The notes under the pieces are model-generated. The model saw only the letters and a program-made list of their open reading frames with translations, did not search any database and was not told the DNA's origin. Below are positions 11,250 through 14,091 of a stretch of 14,091 nt of DNA, piece by piece (the first letter of the stretch is position 1; each line of letters starts with the position of its first letter). Origin of the DNA: Gammaproteobacteria bacterium (GTDB lineage Bacteria > Pseudomonadota > Gammaproteobacteria > HK1). Location: the NCBI GenBank assembly GCA_022822245.1, contig JAJECB010000290.1, positions 1 to 14,091 of the forward strand, given 5' to 3'. A program made the translations under genes and the position numbers.

Positions 11250-12758
11250 ATGTCGAAGGAGATCCTGGCCGTCGTCGAGTCCGTGTCGAACGAGAAGGGT
11301 GTCGACGCGGGCATCGTGATCGAGGCGATCGAGGCGGCCCTCGCGAGCGCGACCAAGCGCCGTCACGTGGCGGACATCGACGTCGAGGTATCCATCGATC
11401 GCATGACCGGAGAGTACGTCACGCACCGGCGCTGGCAGGTGGTGCCGGACGACGACGCGGACGTGCCGGTGGAAGAGGACGAGGAGCCGTTCGAGTTCGA
11501 TCCCGAGCGCCACACGAGGCTGAGCCAGGCGACCCGCGATCACCCCGGCATCGCGCTCGGCGACTACATCCGGGAGCCGATGTCGGTTTCCTTCGGCCGC
11601 ATCGCCGCCCAGACCGCGAAGCAGGTCATCGTGCAGAAGGTGCGCGAGGCGGAACGCGCCCAGATCGTCGAGGCCTACCAGGACCGGGTGGGCGAGCTCG
11701 TGACCGGGTTCGTGAAGCGCCTCGACCGCAGCAACGTCATCCTGGACCTCGGCGGAAACGCCGACGCGATCGTCACCCGCGACGAGCTGATTCCGAAAGA
11801 GGCGCTTCGCCCCGGCGACCGGGTACGGGGCTATCTCCAGGCGGTGACCCCCGAGTCCCGCGGACCCCAGCTCCAGGTGAGCCGCACCTCGCCCGAGCTC
11901 CTCAAGGAGCTGTTCCGCATCGAGGTGCCGGAGATCGGCGAAGGGCTCATCGAGATCATGGGCGCGGCCCGGGACCCGGGGCTTCGCGCGAAGATCGGCG
12001 TTCGCTCCCTGGATCCCCGCATCGACCCCGTCGGAGCCTGCGTGGGCATGCGCGGCTCGCGCGTCCAGGCGGTGTCCAACGAGCTCGCCGGCGAGCGGGT
12101 GGACATCATCTCGTGGGACGAGAACGCCGCCCAGTACGTGATCAACGCGATGTCGCCGGCCGACGTGGTGTCCATCGTGATGGACGAAGAGGCCCGGTCG
12201 ATGGACATCGCGGTCGACGAGAGCCAGCTCGCCCAGGCCATCGGACGCGGCGGCCAGAACGTTCGTCTCGCCATGCAGCTCACCGGCTGGAACCTCAACG
12301 TCATGACCGAGGTGGAGGCCGAGGAGAAGACCGAGGCGGCCGCCGACCGGATCGTTCACGTGTTCATGGACTCGCTCGACGTGGACGAGGAGGTCGCCAC
12401 CATCCTGGTCCAGGAGGGGTTCACCCAAGTGGAGGAGGTGGCCTACGTGCCGGTCGAGGAGCTCCAGCAGATCGACGAGTTCGACGAGGAGCTCGTCGAC
12501 GCGCTCCGCGCCCGCGCCCGCGACGTCCTCGTCACGCAGGAGATTGCGCGCGAGGAGGAGCTCGGGGACCTCGTCGAGCTCGAGGGCATGGACGGCGACC
12601 TCGCTCGCCTCCTCGCCACCCAGGGCGTGGCCACCCGGGACGACCTCGGCGACCTCGCCACCGACGAGCTGGTGGAGTTGACCGGGATCGAGGAAGAGCG
12701 CGCGGGACAGCTCATCATGGCCGCCCGGGCCGCCTGGTTCGAAGACGACGTCGCGTAG
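11250..12758 (+). CDS. nusA: Transcription elongation/termination factor NusA
   Basis: 502 residues. Binds RNA polymerase and nascent RNA, promoting pausing and hairpin-dependent termination and taking part in antitermination. The order of domains is as follows. The polymerase-binding N-terminal domain spans about 1-135 (MSKEILAVVESVSNEKGVDAG). The S1 domain spans about 140-205 (GELVTGFVKRLDRSNVILDLGG). KH1 has its GxxG near 259-262 (VGACVGMRGSRVQAV), and KH2 its GRGG near 332-335 (AIGRGGQNVRLAMQ). Two acidic AR repeats in helix-hairpin-helix form follow, at about 370-430 and 445-500. Two C-terminal repeats are the gammaproteobacterial arrangement. GGAGG (11236-11240) lies 9 nt before the ATG, overlapping the end of rimP. 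The terminator in the operon leader is a natural target for NusA feedback. Confidence 0.96.
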   Translation: MSKEILAVVESVSNEKGVDAGIVIEAIEAALASATKRRHVADIDVEVSIDRMTGEYVTHRRWQVVPDDDADVPVEEDEEPFEFDPERHTRLSQATRDHPGIALGDYIREPMSVSFGRIAAQTAKQVIVQKVREAERAQIVEAYQDRVGELVTGFVKRLDRSNVILDLGGNADAIVTRDELIPKEALRPGDRVRGYLQAVTPESRGPQLQVSRTSPELLKELFRIEVPEIGEGLIEIMGAARDPGLRAKIGVRSLDPRIDPVGACVGMRGSRVQAVSNELAGERVDIISWDENAAQYVINAMSPADVVSIVMDEEARSMDIAVDESQLAQAIGRGGQNVRLAMQLTGWNLNVMTEVEAEEKTEAAADRIVHVFMDSLDVDEEVATILVQEGFTQVEEVAYVPVEELQQIDEFDEELVDALRARARDVLVTQEIAREEELGDLVELEGMDGDLARLLATQGVATRDDLGDLATDELVELTGIEEERAGQLIMAARAAWFEDDVA

Positions 12759-12770
12759 GGGGGATTGCGC

Positions 12771-14091
12771 ATGGCCGAAGTGAGCGTCAAGGAGTTCTCC
12801 GAGACGGTTGGCACCCCCATCGACCGCCTGCTGTCGCAGCTCAACGAGGCGGGGCTCCCCCACGTCGCGGAAGCCGACGTGCTGAGCGACCAGGACAAGG
12901 AGCGGCTCCTGTCCTACCTTCGTCGCGCCCACGGCAAGGACGACGACGGCCCCGGACGGTCGCCCCGCAAGAAGATCACTCTCAAACGCCGCCAGGTAAG
13001 CGAGATCTCCATCGCGCCCTCCCCCCGCGAGACGAGAGGACCGGGGGGACGGATGGCCGCCCGCAAGAGGACGGTCAAGGTCGACGTGCTCCGGTCGCGC
13101 TCCTTCGTCCGGCCGGCGGACGAATCGGCCGGGCCGACCGTCGAGGTGCTGCGCGAGCAGGAAGCGGCCAAGAGCGACCTCGTGGAGGAGGCGCGCGCCC
13201 ACCGGCGGACTCTCGACGAGCGCTTGCGCACGGACAACGAGGCCCGCGCCGCGGAGGAGGTGCGCCGGCGCGAGGAGCGGGAGCGCGAAGAGGTGCGCGA
13301 GCGGGAGCTGGCCGAGGCGAGGGCCCGCGAGGAGGCGGCTCGGGCGGAGGCGGAGGCCGCGGCGGCGGCCGCAGAGGCGGCCCGGGCGCCCGCACCCGAG
13401 GAGGCCGTAGAGCCGGCGGCCACCGAGGCCGAGGCGGCGCCCGCCGCAGAGCTCGTGACGGCCGAGGCGGCTTCGCCCGCGTCCGACGCGGGCCCGAGGC
13501 CCGCCCGCAAGGAGGCCGCCCGCGCCCCGGGCCGTGAACCCGGCCGGAGCGATCTTCGCAAGGGTGACCGCAAGGGACGCGAAGAACGCGATCGTCGCAA
13601 GGACCGCGGGGAGCTCCACGTGCGCTCCGACCGGAGCGGCCGGCGCCGGTCGCGCCCGCGGCGCCAGCTCCGCCGGACCGTCACCACCCAGACCCAACAC
13701 ATCTTCGAGCGCCCGACCGGGCCGGTGGTGCGGGAGGTCAGCGTCCCCGAGACGATCACCGTGGGCGATCTCGCGCACGCGATGTCCATCAAGGCCGCGG
13801 AGGTTCTCAAGACCCTGATGAACCTGGGCTCGATGATGACCATCAACCAGACCCTCGACCAGGACACGGCGACCCTCGTGGTGGAGGAGATGGGGCACAT
13901 CGCCCGGCCGATCAACCAGAACGCGCTGGAGGAGGAGGTCATTGCCGCCGCCCAGACCGAGGACGGCGAGCACGCCGCTCGCGCGCCGGTAGTGACCGTC
14001 ATGGGCCACGTCGACCACGGCAAGACCTCCCTGCTCGACCGGATCCGCAGCACGGACGTGGCGGCCGGAGAGGCGGGCGGCATCACCCAGC
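12771..14091 (+). CDS. infB: Translation initiation factor IF-2 (3' end beyond the window)
   Basis: The first 440 residues are present with no stop before the window edge. The order is: the IF2 N-terminal domain ([29 protein letters not shown], 1 to about 55); a basic segment ([11 protein letters not shown]); a second small conserved stretch ([16 protein letters not shown], about 98-113); then a long Glu/Arg/Ala-rich linker (about 130-290) of low complexity. After a very basic patch, the conserved pre-G region follows ([33 protein letters not shown]). The GTPase domain then begins, with the P-loop GHVDHGKT at 412-419. IF2 places initiator tRNA on the 30S subunit and promotes subunit joining with GTP. 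The gene starts 12 bp after nusA. In-frame ATGs such as 13053 could give shorter IF2 forms, but none has a clear ribosome binding site. Confidence 0.95.
   Translation, partial: MAEVSVKEFSETVGTPIDRLLSQLNEAGLPHVAEADVLSDQDKERLLSYLRRAHGKDDDGPGRSPRKKITLKRRQVSEISIAPSPRETRGPGGRMAARKRTVKVDVLRSRSFVRPADESAGPTVEVLREQEAAKSDLVEEARAHRRTLDERLRTDNEARAAEEVRRREEREREEVRERELAEARAREEAARAEAEAAAAAAEAARAPAPEEAVEPAATEAEAAPAAELVTAEAASPASDAGPRPARKEAARAPGREPGRSDLRKGDRKGREERDRRKDRGELHVRSDRSGRRRSRPRRQLRRTVTTQTQHIFERPTGPVVREVSVPETITVGDLAHAMSIKAAEVLKTLMNLGSMMTINQTLDQDTATLVVEEMGHIARPINQNALEEEVIAAAQTEDGEHAARAPVVTVMGHVDHGKTSLLDRIRSTDVAAGEAGGITQ

Noticed and set aside
13053..13055. Internal ATG in infB as the start of a shorter IF-2 form
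   Set aside because: In frame, but the only purine-rich stretch is poorly spaced. Shorter forms are known in enterobacteria, but this site is not convincing.
11196..14018. 940-codon open frame on the minus strand opposite nusA and infB
   Set aside because: It is antisense to two clearly conserved genes. Its composition (Asp/His/Leu/Gly-rich) is the mirror of GC-rich Glu/Arg codons, and it has no recognisable domain.
1..14091. CRISPR array, rRNA, tRNA, or phage structural genes
   Set aside because: No regularly spaced direct repeats, no rRNA-like stretches and no phage proteins were seen. The only integrase-type genes are the three RIT recombinases.

Overview
The window comes from a GC-rich proteobacterium. 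The order rimP-nusA-infB and a NusA of 502 residues with two C-terminal acidic (AR) repeats point to Gammaproteobacteria; no species can be named. The window has two different halves: a mobile-element mosaic on the left (about 1-5009) and ordinary, more GC-rich chromosomal genes on the right.

Left half. Three elements lie against or inside one another. (i) At 1 to about 1060 is the edge of an element that carries a minus-strand gene for a zinc-ribbon-like protein (19-699), preceded by about 360 bp of stem-loop-rich DNA. (ii) At about 1060-3994 is a recombinase-in-trio (RIT) element: three overlapping minus-strand tyrosine recombinase genes, ritA-ritB-ritC. ritC has lost its catalytic C-terminal half where it meets element (i). 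The RIT end near ritA carries a large palindrome with 15-bp arms, and the ritA Shine-Dalgarno (SD) sequence is buried in a hairpin. (iii) At 3995-5009 is the C-terminal 60 percent of an IS66-family transposase plus a probable IS66 right end. The RIT end abuts it in the middle of the transposase gene. The inferred order of events is IS66 first, then RIT, then the zinc-ribbon element.

Middle. Just right of the IS66 end is a minus-strand gene for a 79-residue membrane/coiled-coil protein (5012-5251). Next comes a small C-terminal remnant of what looks like a class III aminotransferase. A tight plus-strand operon follows: SDR dehydrogenase, 2-keto-3-deoxygluconate (KDG) kinase and KDPG aldolase. 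The last two feed KDG into the lower Entner-Doudoroff route to pyruvate and glyceraldehyde-3-phosphate. The SDR probably supplies or interconverts the keto-sugar acid. The upstream part of this operon appears to have been lost through the rearrangements.

Right. A GNAT acetyltransferase (minus) and a TcuA-like FAD-dependent tricarballylate dehydrogenase (plus) are divergent, around a 167-bp region rich in CCCGAG/CTCGGG half-sites. The transcription-translation operon rimP-nusA-infB (infB cut by the window edge) begins after a good sigma70-type promoter and a leader containing a canonical intrinsic terminator, which suggests attenuation or NusA autoregulation.

The part least well described by standard annotation is the RIT element: its end structure, the occluded ritA ribosome binding site, and the nested insertion history.
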